DNA of 11,881 bases, from assembly GCA_964577435.1 (NCBI GenBank), contig CAZNZD010000051.1, positions 1 through 11,881 of the forward strand. The letters are read 5' to 3'. The translations under genes and the position numbers were made by a program. The stretch's first letter is position 1. Each line of letters starts with the position of its first letter. Below the pieces are notes generated by a model. That model searched no databases and had not been told where the DNA came from. It saw only the letters and a list, made by a program, of their open reading frames with translations. The stretch is from MWDF01 sp964577435. GTDB lineage: Bacteria; Bacillota; DTU025; MWDF01. Below, one piece after another: positions 6,481 to 11,881 of the stretch.

Positions 6481-7584
6481 TTGGCTGAACTAGAGAAGAG
6501 GCCGGTCGCACCGGACCTGAAGGCTTTCCTGGACGAGGGAATAAGAGGCCTTGCCGCCGACGCAGTGAGGCTTGTGGCAAGAAGGCCCAGGCTTGCAGCC
6601 GAGATGAAGAGGATGAAAGACGCGCTGATGGCTCAGGAGGCGAAAAGGCAGGCTTCGCTGAGAAGAGGTGCCGACGTCCCCCCCTTCATCATCGCGAGCA
6701 TCACCAAGAGGTGCAACCTGGGCTGCGCGGGCTGCTATGCCGCAGTCAACCAGTGCGGGTGCGCAAAGGAGCTGAAGGAGGACCGGTGGTCCGCGTTCTT
6801 CGGCGAGGCTGAGAAGCTGGGCGTGTCGTTCATACTCCTTGCGGGGGGCGAGCCTCTCGAAAGGATGGATGTTATAGGACGCGCGCCCGAGACGCGGTCC
6901 ATAGTTTTTCCGATCTTCACCAACGGGTGCGGGATAGACGAAGGCGTGGCCGGCTTCTTTGCCGCTCACAGGAACCTAATCCCCCTCATCAGCCTCGAGG
7001 GCGGCAAGGAGCGCACTGACGGAAGGCGCAGCCCGGGCGTGTTCGACGAGGTCATGAGGGCGATGGACCTTCTGAAGTCGAAGGCCGTGTTCTTCGGCAC
7101 AAGCCTGACTGTGACGAGGGAGAATATCAAGGAGGCCTGCTCCGACGAATTCATCGGCATGCTCAGGAGGAAAGGGGCATCCGTCTTCATCTATGTCGAG
7201 TACGTCCCCGCAGACGGCGTGAGCGAGGACCTCGCGCCGGGGCCCGCGGAAAGGCAGCTTCTAGAAGCAAGGACGCGGGAGCTGAAAAGGAGCGCAGGAG
7301 GCATACACATCTGCTTCCCCGGCGACGAGGACGCCATGGGAGGCTGCCTTGCGGCTGGCAGGGGATTCGTGCACGTCAACCCCTCAGGAGGGATTGAACC
7401 GTGCCCGTTCTCTCCGGAATCTGACAGGAGCATATCGGAGTTCTCCCTTGAGGAGGCCCTGAAGTCCCCCTTCCTTGCGGCAGTGCGCGATAGCGGGGCA
7501 ATGGAGCTCAAGCACCTGGGAGGATGTGCCCTGTGGAACAGGCGCGACCAGGTTGCGGAGATATTAAGGGAGAGCGGAAGCTAG
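6481..7584 (+). CDS. Radical SAM protein with SPASM/twitch-like C-terminus, function unknown
   Basis: A 367-residue radical SAM enzyme. The SAM-cluster motif CNLGCAGC gives C78, C82 and C85 (C-x3-C-x2-C), followed by the GGEP motif at 122-125 that contacts the SAM amino group. A helical leader of about 65 residues, rich in Arg, Lys and Ala, precedes the barrel. Two further cysteines sit just behind the cluster motif (C92, C94). In the C-terminal part C278, C289, C308 and C349 surround GRGFVHVNPSGGIEPCPF and GGCALW, which resembles the SPASM/twitch regions that carry auxiliary Fe-S clusters in peptide- and enzyme-maturing radical SAM proteins; that assignment is an inference. Start TTG at 6481 was chosen from its SD and the promoter. 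No candidate substrate peptide is encoded next to it. It is followed after 41 bases by a membrane polyferredoxin, so the likely arrangement is that the partner feeds electrons to its clusters. The reaction catalysed cannot be named. Confidence 0.85.
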   Translation: MAELEKRPVAPDLKAFLDEGIRGLAADAVRLVARRPRLAAEMKRMKDALMAQEAKRQASLRRGADVPPFIIASITKRCNLGCAGCYAAVNQCGCAKELKEDRWSAFFGEAEKLGVSFILLAGGEPLERMDVIGRAPETRSIVFPIFTNGCGIDEGVAGFFAAHRNLIPLISLEGGKERTDGRRSPGVFDEVMRAMDLLKSKAVFFGTSLTVTRENIKEACSDEFIGMLRRKGASVFIYVEYVPADGVSEDLAPGPAERQLLEARTRELKRSAGGIHICFPGDEDAMGGCLAAGRGFVHVNPSGGIEPCPFSPESDRSISEFSLEEALKSPFLAAVRDSGAMELKHLGGCALWNRRDQVAEILRESGS

Positions 7585-7625
7585 CAGACGCTATCCGGGC
7601 GGCCGGCCAGGCCGCGGAGGTGCTC

Positions 7626-8345
7626 ATGAGGAAACTAAGGACATTGGCTCTTCTGGTGGCCCTTCTCCTTTTCCCGGTCACGCTGAACTTCATGTCGCCG
7701 GCACTATCGCTGCAGGGTGCCGCTGAGGGTATTATATCGGGAAGCCTTATGCTGTTTGCGGCGATGTTCGCCGCAGCGCCGCTTATAGGAAGGCTCTGGT
7801 GCGGATGGGCGTGCCCCGGAGGAGCGCTGCAGGACCTGGCGGCTCCTATAAACGGAAGGAAGCCGGGAAGGCATGCCGGCAATGTGAGGTTCGCCATATG
7901 GGCCGCCTGGTTCGGCACGATAGCAGTACTCCTTGCGGTAAAAGGCATAAGGCAGGCTGATTTCCTGTACATGACGGAAAGCGGCATATCGGTGGACGAG
8001 CCGTTCAAGTACGTCATCTACTTCGGCGTGGCGGCAATCCTTCTGATAGTGGCGCTATTAGTCGGCAGGAGGGGCTCCTGCCACGCGATATGCTGGATGG
8101 CGCCGTTTATGACCTGCGGGATGGCCGCAGGGCATGCCCTTAGTGTCCCGTCCCTTCACATAGCGTGCGACGAGGCCAAGTGTATCCGATGCGGCGCCTG
8201 TTCGAAGGCCTGCCCTATGAGCCTTGACCCGGTGGCGTCGGCCATATCCGCCAAAGTCCCGTATGAGTGCATCAACTGCGGCGAGTGCGTCAGCTCGTGT
8301 AATAAGGGGGCTCTCTCGTTCAGATTCTCCGCGAGGGGAAGATGA
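7626..8345 (+). CDS. Membrane polyferredoxin, NapH/NosR/CcoG-like 4Fe-4S protein
   Basis: A 239-residue membrane protein carrying Fe-S clusters. Hydrophobic segments at about 5-22, 38-55, 86-105 and 128-147 probably span the membrane. The motif WCGWACPGGALQD at 58-70 and the second cysteine group GSCHAICWMAPFMTCG at 150-165 are those of NapH/NosR-type proteins. A two-cluster ferredoxin domain follows, with C186, C189, C192, C196 (CIRCGACSKACP) and C215, C218, C221, C225 (CINCGECVSSC). Such proteins pass electrons from quinones or cytoplasmic carriers to partner enzymes. The frame is open back to 7524, overlapping the radical SAM gene, but GGAGGTG at 7616-7622 directly before ATG 7626, and the signal-like first helix, support the shorter form. 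It is co-transcribed with the radical SAM gene and a terminator hairpin begins three bases after its stop. Its likely role is electron supply to that enzyme; a free-standing respiratory role is the alternative. Confidence 0.87.
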   Translation: MRKLRTLALLVALLLFPVTLNFMSPALSLQGAAEGIISGSLMLFAAMFAAAPLIGRLWCGWACPGGALQDLAAPINGRKPGRHAGNVRFAIWAAWFGTIAVLLAVKGIRQADFLYMTESGISVDEPFKYVIYFGVAAILLIVALLVGRRGSCHAICWMAPFMTCGMAAGHALSVPSLHIACDEAKCIRCGACSKACPMSLDPVASAISAKVPYECINCGECVSSCNKGALSFRFSARGR

Positions 8346-8347
8346 AT

Positions 8348-8388
8348 CGGGCCGCGGCATGCGCCGCGACCCGGATGGTCTTCTTTTC
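8348..8388 (+). terminator. Intrinsic terminator between the convergent polyferredoxin and thioredoxin genes
   Basis: CGGG-C-CGCGGC (8348-8358) pairs with GCCGCG-A-CCCG (8363-8373) around an ATGC loop, ten pairs with one C/A mismatch. On the plus strand it is followed by GATGGTCTTCTTTTCC, a somewhat displaced T-rich tract. On the minus strand the same hairpin is followed by ATTCATCTT, so it may also stop the thioredoxin transcript, but less well. Confidence 0.6.
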
Positions 8389-8394
8389 CGTGGG

Positions 8395-8817
8395 TTATAG
8401 CAGGCCGAAGGATGCAAGCTCGGACTTAACCTGAGCCTCGTCCAGGAAGCCCTCCTTGACCCCCTTCTTCTCGCCTGCCGCGTCGAAGAAGATGAGCGAC
8501 GGAATGACGAAGATCCTGTGCTCCGAGGCCAGCTTAGGGTACTTGTAAACATCTATCCTGATGAAGTTGACCTTCCCCTCAAGCTCCTTTGCCACGCGCA
8601 CCAGGACGGGGTCGATCCTCTTGCAGGCGTCGCAGTCCTCGGAGCCGAGCTTGATTACATAAGGGATGCCTGCCGCCGCCGCCTTCTCTATGTCCTCCAT
8701 GCTGCCTTCGGGAAGTGCCAGCCCCGCATCCTTGGGCTTTATGACGTAGTTTGCGACCACCAAGGCGCCTGCGGCCAGAAGGAATACGGCGATTATAATG
8801 AGCGTCGTGCGCTTCAT
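8395..8817 (-). CDS. Membrane-anchored thioredoxin-fold protein
   Basis: A 140-residue thioredoxin-like protein with an N-terminal hydrophobic segment at 5-24 after MKRT, acting as an uncleaved anchor or signal peptide, so the redox domain faces outside the cytoplasmic membrane. The active-site motif is CDAC (C62, C65) in EDCDACKRIDP, with Asp-Ala between the cysteines instead of Gly-Pro. The cis-proline P106 in FVIPSLIFF, which packs against the active site, is present. Length beyond the anchor is that of a minimal thioredoxin fold. The gene follows ccdA immediately: its SD AAGGAG (plus 8826-8831) overlaps the stop codon of ccdA, so translation is probably coupled. CcdA would supply electrons from cytoplasmic thioredoxin, making this protein a reductant for exported disulfides or for cytochrome c maturation. 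No cytochrome c genes are in view, so the client is unknown. Confidence 0.88.
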   Translation of the reverse strand: MKRTTLIIIAVFLLAAGALVVANYVIKPKDAGLALPEGSMEDIEKAAAAGIPYVIKLGSEDCDACKRIDPVLVRVAKELEGKVNFIRIDVYKYPKLASEHRIFVIPSLIFFDAAGEKKGVKEGFLDEAQVKSELASFGLL

Positions 8818-8825
8818 AGTATCAG

Positions 8826-8831
8826 CTCCTT
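8826..8831 (-). promoter_or_regulatory. Thioredoxin SD overlapping the ccdA stop codon
   Basis: The minus strand reads AAGGAG eight bases before the thioredoxin ATG at 8817. Its first two bases, AA, are the end of the ccdA stop TAA (plus 8830-8832), an arrangement typical of translational coupling. Confidence 0.7.
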
Positions 8832-9525
8832 AAATGAGTTTCGTTAAGTTGGTTATTGCAAGCCATGCTCCCAGCAACGCAAGGCCTATCCCCATGCAAA
8901 GCGTCATGACCCTTGCCGCATCCTTGAGACCCTTCCTCTTCAGAAGGGATGGCAGCAGCCCCGCTGTGAAGCCGGCGACAAGGACGGGGGCCCAATGGCC
9001 CAGCCCGTACGCCGTGATCAGGAGGAGCCCCCTGGCCCCTTCAGTCGAGGCGGAAGCAAGCGCAAGGACCGCTATCAGGACAGGAGTCGCACAGGGCGCG
9101 GAGACGGTTGCCGTGACAAGCCCCAAAATGAACGCACCGGCTATTCCCGTTAGCTTCTCGGCGTCAGGGGAGACCGATGGCATGGGAAGCCTTACGACCC
9201 CTGCCACATGAAGGCCCATCACAAGGACTAAGATTCCCAGAATGCCGCTGTACAGAGGACCCCGCAAGAGGATGCCCAGGCCCTGGGCCAGCGCTCCGAG
9301 CACAACGAAGGCCACAGTAAGGCCCATGAAGAACGAGATCGTCACGGCGATGGCCTTGCCCTTGCCGCCTGACTTCTGCCCTCCAACGAAGCCTACGACT
9401 AAGGCTATCGCTGTAAGGGTGCATGGTGCGATCGATGAGATGAGGCCCGCCAGGAAAGTGGCGAGGGGCCCTGCTATCGGATGCGAGATAGCCCCCGCAA
9501 GGGCGTCGGACAGGTTATCGAGCAT
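8830..9525 (-). CDS. ccdA: CcdA/DsbD-type transmembrane thiol:disulfide electron carrier
   Basis: A 231-residue polytopic membrane protein of the CcdA family, which carries reducing equivalents from cytoplasmic thioredoxin across the membrane to exported thioredoxin-like partners. The two redox cysteines are present in the expected helices, C35 in SSIAPCTL and C145 in VSAPCATPV, related by the internal repeat of the family. About six hydrophobic segments are seen, at roughly 19-46, 57-85, 90-112, 127-159, 164-193 and 205-226. The frame opens at 9576 but the residues before M18 of that reading are polar and Pro-rich, and GGGAGGG lies just before the ATG at 9525, so the shorter form is chosen. 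It is the first gene of a two-gene unit with the anchored thioredoxin and is divergent from the exported protein with the in-frame TGA. It corresponds to the DsbD membrane domain alone. Confidence 0.92.
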   Translation of the reverse strand: MLDNLSDALAGAISHPIAGPLATFLAGLISSIAPCTLTAIALVVGFVGGQKSGGKGKAIAVTISFFMGLTVAFVVLGALAQGLGILLRGPLYSGILGILVLVMGLHVAGVVRLPMPSVSPDAEKLTGIAGAFILGLVTATVSAPCATPVLIAVLALASASTEGARGLLLITAYGLGHWAPVLVAGFTAGLLPSLLKRKGLKDAARVMTLCMGIGLALLGAWLAITNLTKLI

Positions 9526-9773
9526 CGTCCCTCCCGGAAAAGCCGCCCGTCTGCCGGGATCCGGCCATTCATCCAAGCCATTCGATACGATAGATTATAT
9601 TACCCCCGCGCGGTTTGCGATATACCCTTGCGAAACAGCGTATGGTTCGTTCTGAGAATAATGTAAAGGAATGTAATGTGCCGAAAAATAAACATTGGAG
9701 ACCGATAGGGATGGCGCTGGCGCCATTGAATTGATTCTCCGGCGAGGCAAGAAAGGGGTGAGGGAAAAGCATC
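9526..9773. promoter_or_regulatory. Divergent control region between ccdA and the in-frame-TGA gene
   Basis: This 248-bp gene-free stretch holds, in order: a minus-strand TATAAT at plus 9594-9599, about 70 bases before the ccdA ATG and without a clear -35 box; two direct TTGCGA copies at 9615-9620 and 9628-9633; two AATGTAA copies exactly ten bases apart at 9660-9666 and 9670-9676; and the inverted repeat ATGGCGC-TG-GCGCCAT at 9711-9726. The plus-strand SD for the next gene is GTGAGGG at 9758-9764. I could not place a good plus-strand promoter. Confidence 0.35.
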
Positions 9774-10283
9774 ATGTTAAGGACGGCAACCGCCGCCGCG
9801 CTGGCAATCGCGCTCATCCTTGCAATCGGGGCGGGAGCCTCGGCTGCAGAGCAGCCATGGAAGCTTAAGGCTGCTGCGCTGGGCGAGTACGCGAAGCTGG
9901 CTACGCCGGAAAAGCAGATCGCGGAGAAGTGGCTGTCCAAGCTGCCGGATAAACCTTACAGGGAGAGCTTCAGGCAGCTTGTGATGGGGTTGGTTCTATG
10001 GTCGGCGAAGGAGCCGATCGCTTTCCTGGATTATGAGTTCGTCAAGCTTTTCGAGACAAAGGGGAAAGTCGTCGATATCTACACATTCCAGGCCGGAGAG
10101 GCGAAGATGGAGACGGAGATATATTCCCCCCCGGTCATACCCGGCGACCTGTGAGCATGCAACTTCTATGATTGGTGGGTCGCCAATCTCACTTACCCGG
10201 GTTCACAACCGCTGAAATACTGGTTCATAGCCGACCTCGAGGCAGAGGCCGCGCGAAGGGAAGGGCTCGTCAAAAAGAAGTGA
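9774..10283 (+). CDS. Exported protein of unknown family with in-frame TGA (candidate selenoprotein, or nonsense-interrupted)
   Basis: The frame opens with ATG 9774 and a clear signal peptide (residues 1-25, MLRT then a hydrophobic Ala/Leu/Ile run, cleavage likely after GASA). It runs 126 residues to TGA at 10152-10154. The same frame then continues for 42 more codons (NFYDWWVANLTY, then KYWFIADLE, ending GLVKKK) to TGA at 10281-10283. There is no in-frame ATG, GTG or TTG with an SD for the second part, so it can only be made by reading through. The full product would be 169 residues. The only cysteine in the protein is C129, two residues after the TGA position 127, giving X-Ala-Cys. The protein is otherwise rich in aromatic residues and lysine and I do not recognise the family. 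Selenocysteine insertion, a nonsense mutation (from Trp, Cys or Arg) and a sequencing error are all possible. It is probably co-transcribed with the dipeptidase 30 bases downstream. Confidence 0.6.
10152..10188 (+). promoter_or_regulatory. Candidate bacterial SECIS-like hairpin after the in-frame TGA
   Basis: Directly after TGA (10152-10154) the message can fold into a hairpin with arms GATTGG (10170-10175) and CCAATC (10183-10188). A T-G wobble may close a five-base loop GGGTC (10177-10181). Bacterial SECIS elements lie within the coding sequence just after UGA, with a short stem and guanines at the start of a small apical loop; E. coli fdhF has GGUC there. The stem is short and a chance hairpin cannot be excluded. 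Confidence 0.35.
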
Positions 10284-10313
10284 CCAGAAGGAAAATCGAG
10301 GAGGTAGGAGTTC

Positions 10314-11881
10314 ATGAAGACTAGGGGCATAGTATTAACCTGCGCTACCGTCATCCTGATACTCGCACTCGCGATGGGCGCATCCGCATGCACAAGCATA
10401 ATAGTAGGCAAGAAGGCTTCCACAACAGGTGAGGTCCTCTTAGGCCACAACGAAGACAACGGCGGAAGGCTCGTAATGCCCGTCTATCTGGTAGATCACA
10501 AGGTCAACTCCCTGGGTGAGATGATCCAGCTGGAGAACAACACGGCCCGCATACCGCAGGCGGCCGAGACTGCGCGCTACTTCTGGACCGAGACAAGGGC
10601 GCCTCTGCCGGGGGCATCCTTCTCCGATTTCATGTACAACGAGTATGGGGTGGTAGTAGCCAGCGACAGCTGCGCATCGTCCAAGGTCGACGCGACCATC
10701 GCTGAGCTGGTCGATAACGGGATGGGCTATGCCATAAGGAAAATCGTGGGCGAGCGCGCTAAGACGGCACGCGAAGGCGTGGAGCTTGCGGCCTGGCTCG
10801 TGGAGACCTATGGCTACTTCGCATCCGGCAGGTCCTATCAGATCTGCGACAAGAACGAAGGATGGGTATTCCAGGTCGTCATGGGCAAGACCTTCTGCGC
10901 TCAGAGGGTCCCGGACGATGAGGTCATGGTCATTCCCAACCATTACGTTACCAGGAAGGTGGACTTCAACGACAAGGCCAACTTCGTAACCTCCAAGAAC
11001 CTCATTTCCTACGCAGTGTCCAAGGGTTGGTACAAGCCGGCAAAGGAGGGCGACTACAGCGACTTCGACTTCGCGAAGGTCTATCAGAAGGAGTCGAGCT
11101 TCAGGGCCGCCAGCAACACCTTCAGGCACAGATACGCCCACAAGATCCTGCACGGGCTCGACATACCCGCAGACGCCGAGCTTCCGTTCTCTGTGAAGCC
11201 TGCAAGGAAAGTGGGGCTTCAGGACATCATGAACGCCCTCAGCTATCACTATGAGGGGACGCCCGACGACCTTACCAACGGCTACAAGGATGGCTACCTG
11301 CACTTCACCACGATGAGGATACTCTGCGCCTCCAGCACCCAGGAGAGCTATGCGATACAGCTGAGGCAGGATCCGGACATGACGGTGCTGTGGCGCGCAA
11401 GCGGACATCCCTGCACCAGCCCCTACACCCCCTGGTACGGCGGTATCACCTCCATACCCGAGGAATATCAGTTCATAGACCCCGAACTCGGTAAGGCTAC
11501 GCACTTCGCGGCGCTTTCGGATGACTACAGCTATGACCCGTCGAGGGCATGGTGGGCGTTCATTGACCTTCAGACCCTTGTGAACTTCAACTACGGCACC
11601 GACGCCCCCAAGGTCAAAGAGTGGAAGGCGCGCCTGCAAAACGAGTGGTTCGCGAAGCAGAAGGCATTCGAGGCGAGCGTGAGCAGCATAATCAAGAGCG
11701 ACAGGGCCAAGGCGCGCGAGATGCTGACGGCATTCAGCTGGAATGCAGCCATGAGGGCCATGACTGAAGCCAGGCAGCTCTACAGCGAGATCCTGCGCGC
11801 GACGTTCGACATAGTCAACGAGACGATAGACCTCGGCAAGGGCGAGGAGCCGGTGAAGTTCGTCCTGTTCGGCTCCGCCAC
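10314..11881 (+). CDS. pepD: Exported C69-family dipeptidase (PepD-like), 3'-partial
   Basis: The first 522 residues of a C69 peptidase, an Ntn-hydrolase that in this family cleaves dipeptides; the gene runs off the right edge, still open. A signal peptide covers residues 1-25 (MKTRG then a hydrophobic core, ending MGASA) and is followed at once by C26 in ACTSIIVGKKAS, the motif whose cysteine becomes the N-terminal nucleophile after processing. Other family motifs are LLGHNEDNGGR at 42-52 and NEYGVVVASDS near 108-118. A lipoprotein lipobox reading of ASAC is possible but weak, because the family needs this Cys free. The C-terminal visible part is helical and polar. The SD AGGAGG at 10299-10304 lies nine bases before ATG 10314. 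It follows the unknown exported protein by 30 bases in the same direction. Secreted C69 peptidases suit an organism living on peptides. A long open frame on the opposite strand is a shadow. Confidence 0.92.
   Translation, partial: MKTRGIVLTCATVILILALAMGASACTSIIVGKKASTTGEVLLGHNEDNGGRLVMPVYLVDHKVNSLGEMIQLENNTARIPQAAETARYFWTETRAPLPGASFSDFMYNEYGVVVASDSCASSKVDATIAELVDNGMGYAIRKIVGERAKTAREGVELAAWLVETYGYFASGRSYQICDKNEGWVFQVVMGKTFCAQRVPDDEVMVIPNHYVTRKVDFNDKANFVTSKNLISYAVSKGWYKPAKEGDYSDFDFAKVYQKESSFRAASNTFRHRYAHKILHGLDIPADAELPFSVKPARKVGLQDIMNALSYHYEGTPDDLTNGYKDGYLHFTTMRILCASSTQESYAIQLRQDPDMTVLWRASGHPCTSPYTPWYGGITSIPEEYQFIDPELGKATHFAALSDDYSYDPSRAWWAFIDLQTLVNFNYGTDAPKVKEWKARLQNEWFAKQKAFEASVSSIIKSDRAKAREMLTAFSWNAAMRAMTEARQLYSEILRATFDIVNETIDLGKGEEPVKFVLFGSA

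Noticed and set aside
7524..7625. Longer polyferredoxin reading overlapping the radical SAM gene
   Set aside because: The extension lies opposite no signal of its own, and GGAGGTG precedes ATG 7626 directly.
8343..8345. General reassignment of TGA to an amino acid in this organism
   Set aside because: TGA ends the polyferredoxin, sugar kinase and extended unknown genes at expected positions, so it works as a normal stop codon.
9526..9576. 17-residue N-terminal extension of CcdA
   Set aside because: The extension is polar and Pro-rich, and the SD GGGAGGG lies inside it just before ATG 9525.
10168..10215. Separate small gene starting at ATG 10168
   Set aside because: This ATG is in another frame and ends after a few codons, with no SD; it does not encode the aromatic-rich distal segment.
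10140..10283. Frameshift as the cause of the interrupted exported protein
   Set aside because: The coding sequence after the TGA continues in the same frame as before it, so no insertion or deletion is needed; only the single codon is at issue.
10440..11639. 399-codon open frame on the minus strand opposite the C69 dipeptidase
   Set aside because: The plus strand shows clear C69 family motifs and a signal peptide. The antisense frame has low-complexity Val/Gly/Leu content, no SD-supported start and no recognisable motif; it is a composition shadow.
1..11881. tRNA, rRNA, CRISPR array, insertion sequence or prophage genes
   Set aside because: No regularly spaced repeats, transposase or integrase motifs, or RNA gene hallmarks were seen on either strand.

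Overview
The window is a gene-dense, G+C-rich bacterial stretch. It has strong Shine-Dalgarno (SD) sequences, short intergenic gaps and heavy use of AGG for arginine and ATA for isoleucine. The gene content is that of an anaerobe using fermentative C4 and amino-acid metabolism: an oxygen-sensitive two-subunit Fe-S fumarase, malic enzyme, a radical SAM enzyme, a polyferredoxin and peptidases. This recalls Synergistota-like amino-acid fermenters, but that is an inference from style and content and no marker gene is present to settle it.

Layout. (1) 3-656 (+): C-terminal part of an M24 metallopeptidase (Xaa-Pro peptidase type), cut by the window edge. (2) 673-1671 (-): PfkB-family sugar kinase, convergent with (1). 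(3) 1873-4667 (+): a three-gene operon of malic enzyme and fumarase alpha and beta subunits, linking fumarate to malate to pyruvate. (4) 4738-4944 (-): a 68-residue cysteine-rich conserved protein with its own terminator and a dyad upstream. (5) 5109-6290 (-): PatB/MalY-type C-S lyase/aminotransferase. (6) 6481-8345 (+): a radical SAM enzyme followed by a membrane polyferredoxin, with a recognisable sigma70-type promoter in front and a hairpin terminator behind. (7) 8395-9525 (-): ccdA and a membrane-anchored thioredoxin, a two-gene thiol-redox export module. (8) 9774-10283 (+): an exported protein of unknown family interrupted by an in-frame TGA. (9) 10314 to the window end (+): an exported C69 dipeptidase, cut at its 3' end.

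The most interesting feature is gene (8). After TGA at 10152-10154 the same frame continues as good coding sequence for 42 codons to a second TGA just before the next gene's SD, with no in-frame start for the distal part. A hairpin with GGGUC in its apical loop lies 16-34 nt after the TGA, where bacterial SECIS elements sit. The only cysteine of the whole protein is two residues after the TGA, which would make a Sec-x-Cys pair in an exported protein encoded next to ccdA and a thioredoxin. A simple nonsense mutation remains a real alternative.

How the genes may work together: malic enzyme and fumarase channel C4 acids to pyruvate. The peptidases and the C-S lyase fit amino-acid and peptide use. 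The radical SAM/polyferredoxin pair and the CcdA/thioredoxin pair are two redox-delivery systems, the second facing the outside of the membrane and adjacent to the candidate selenoprotein. No tRNA, rRNA, CRISPR array, insertion sequence or integrase was seen.
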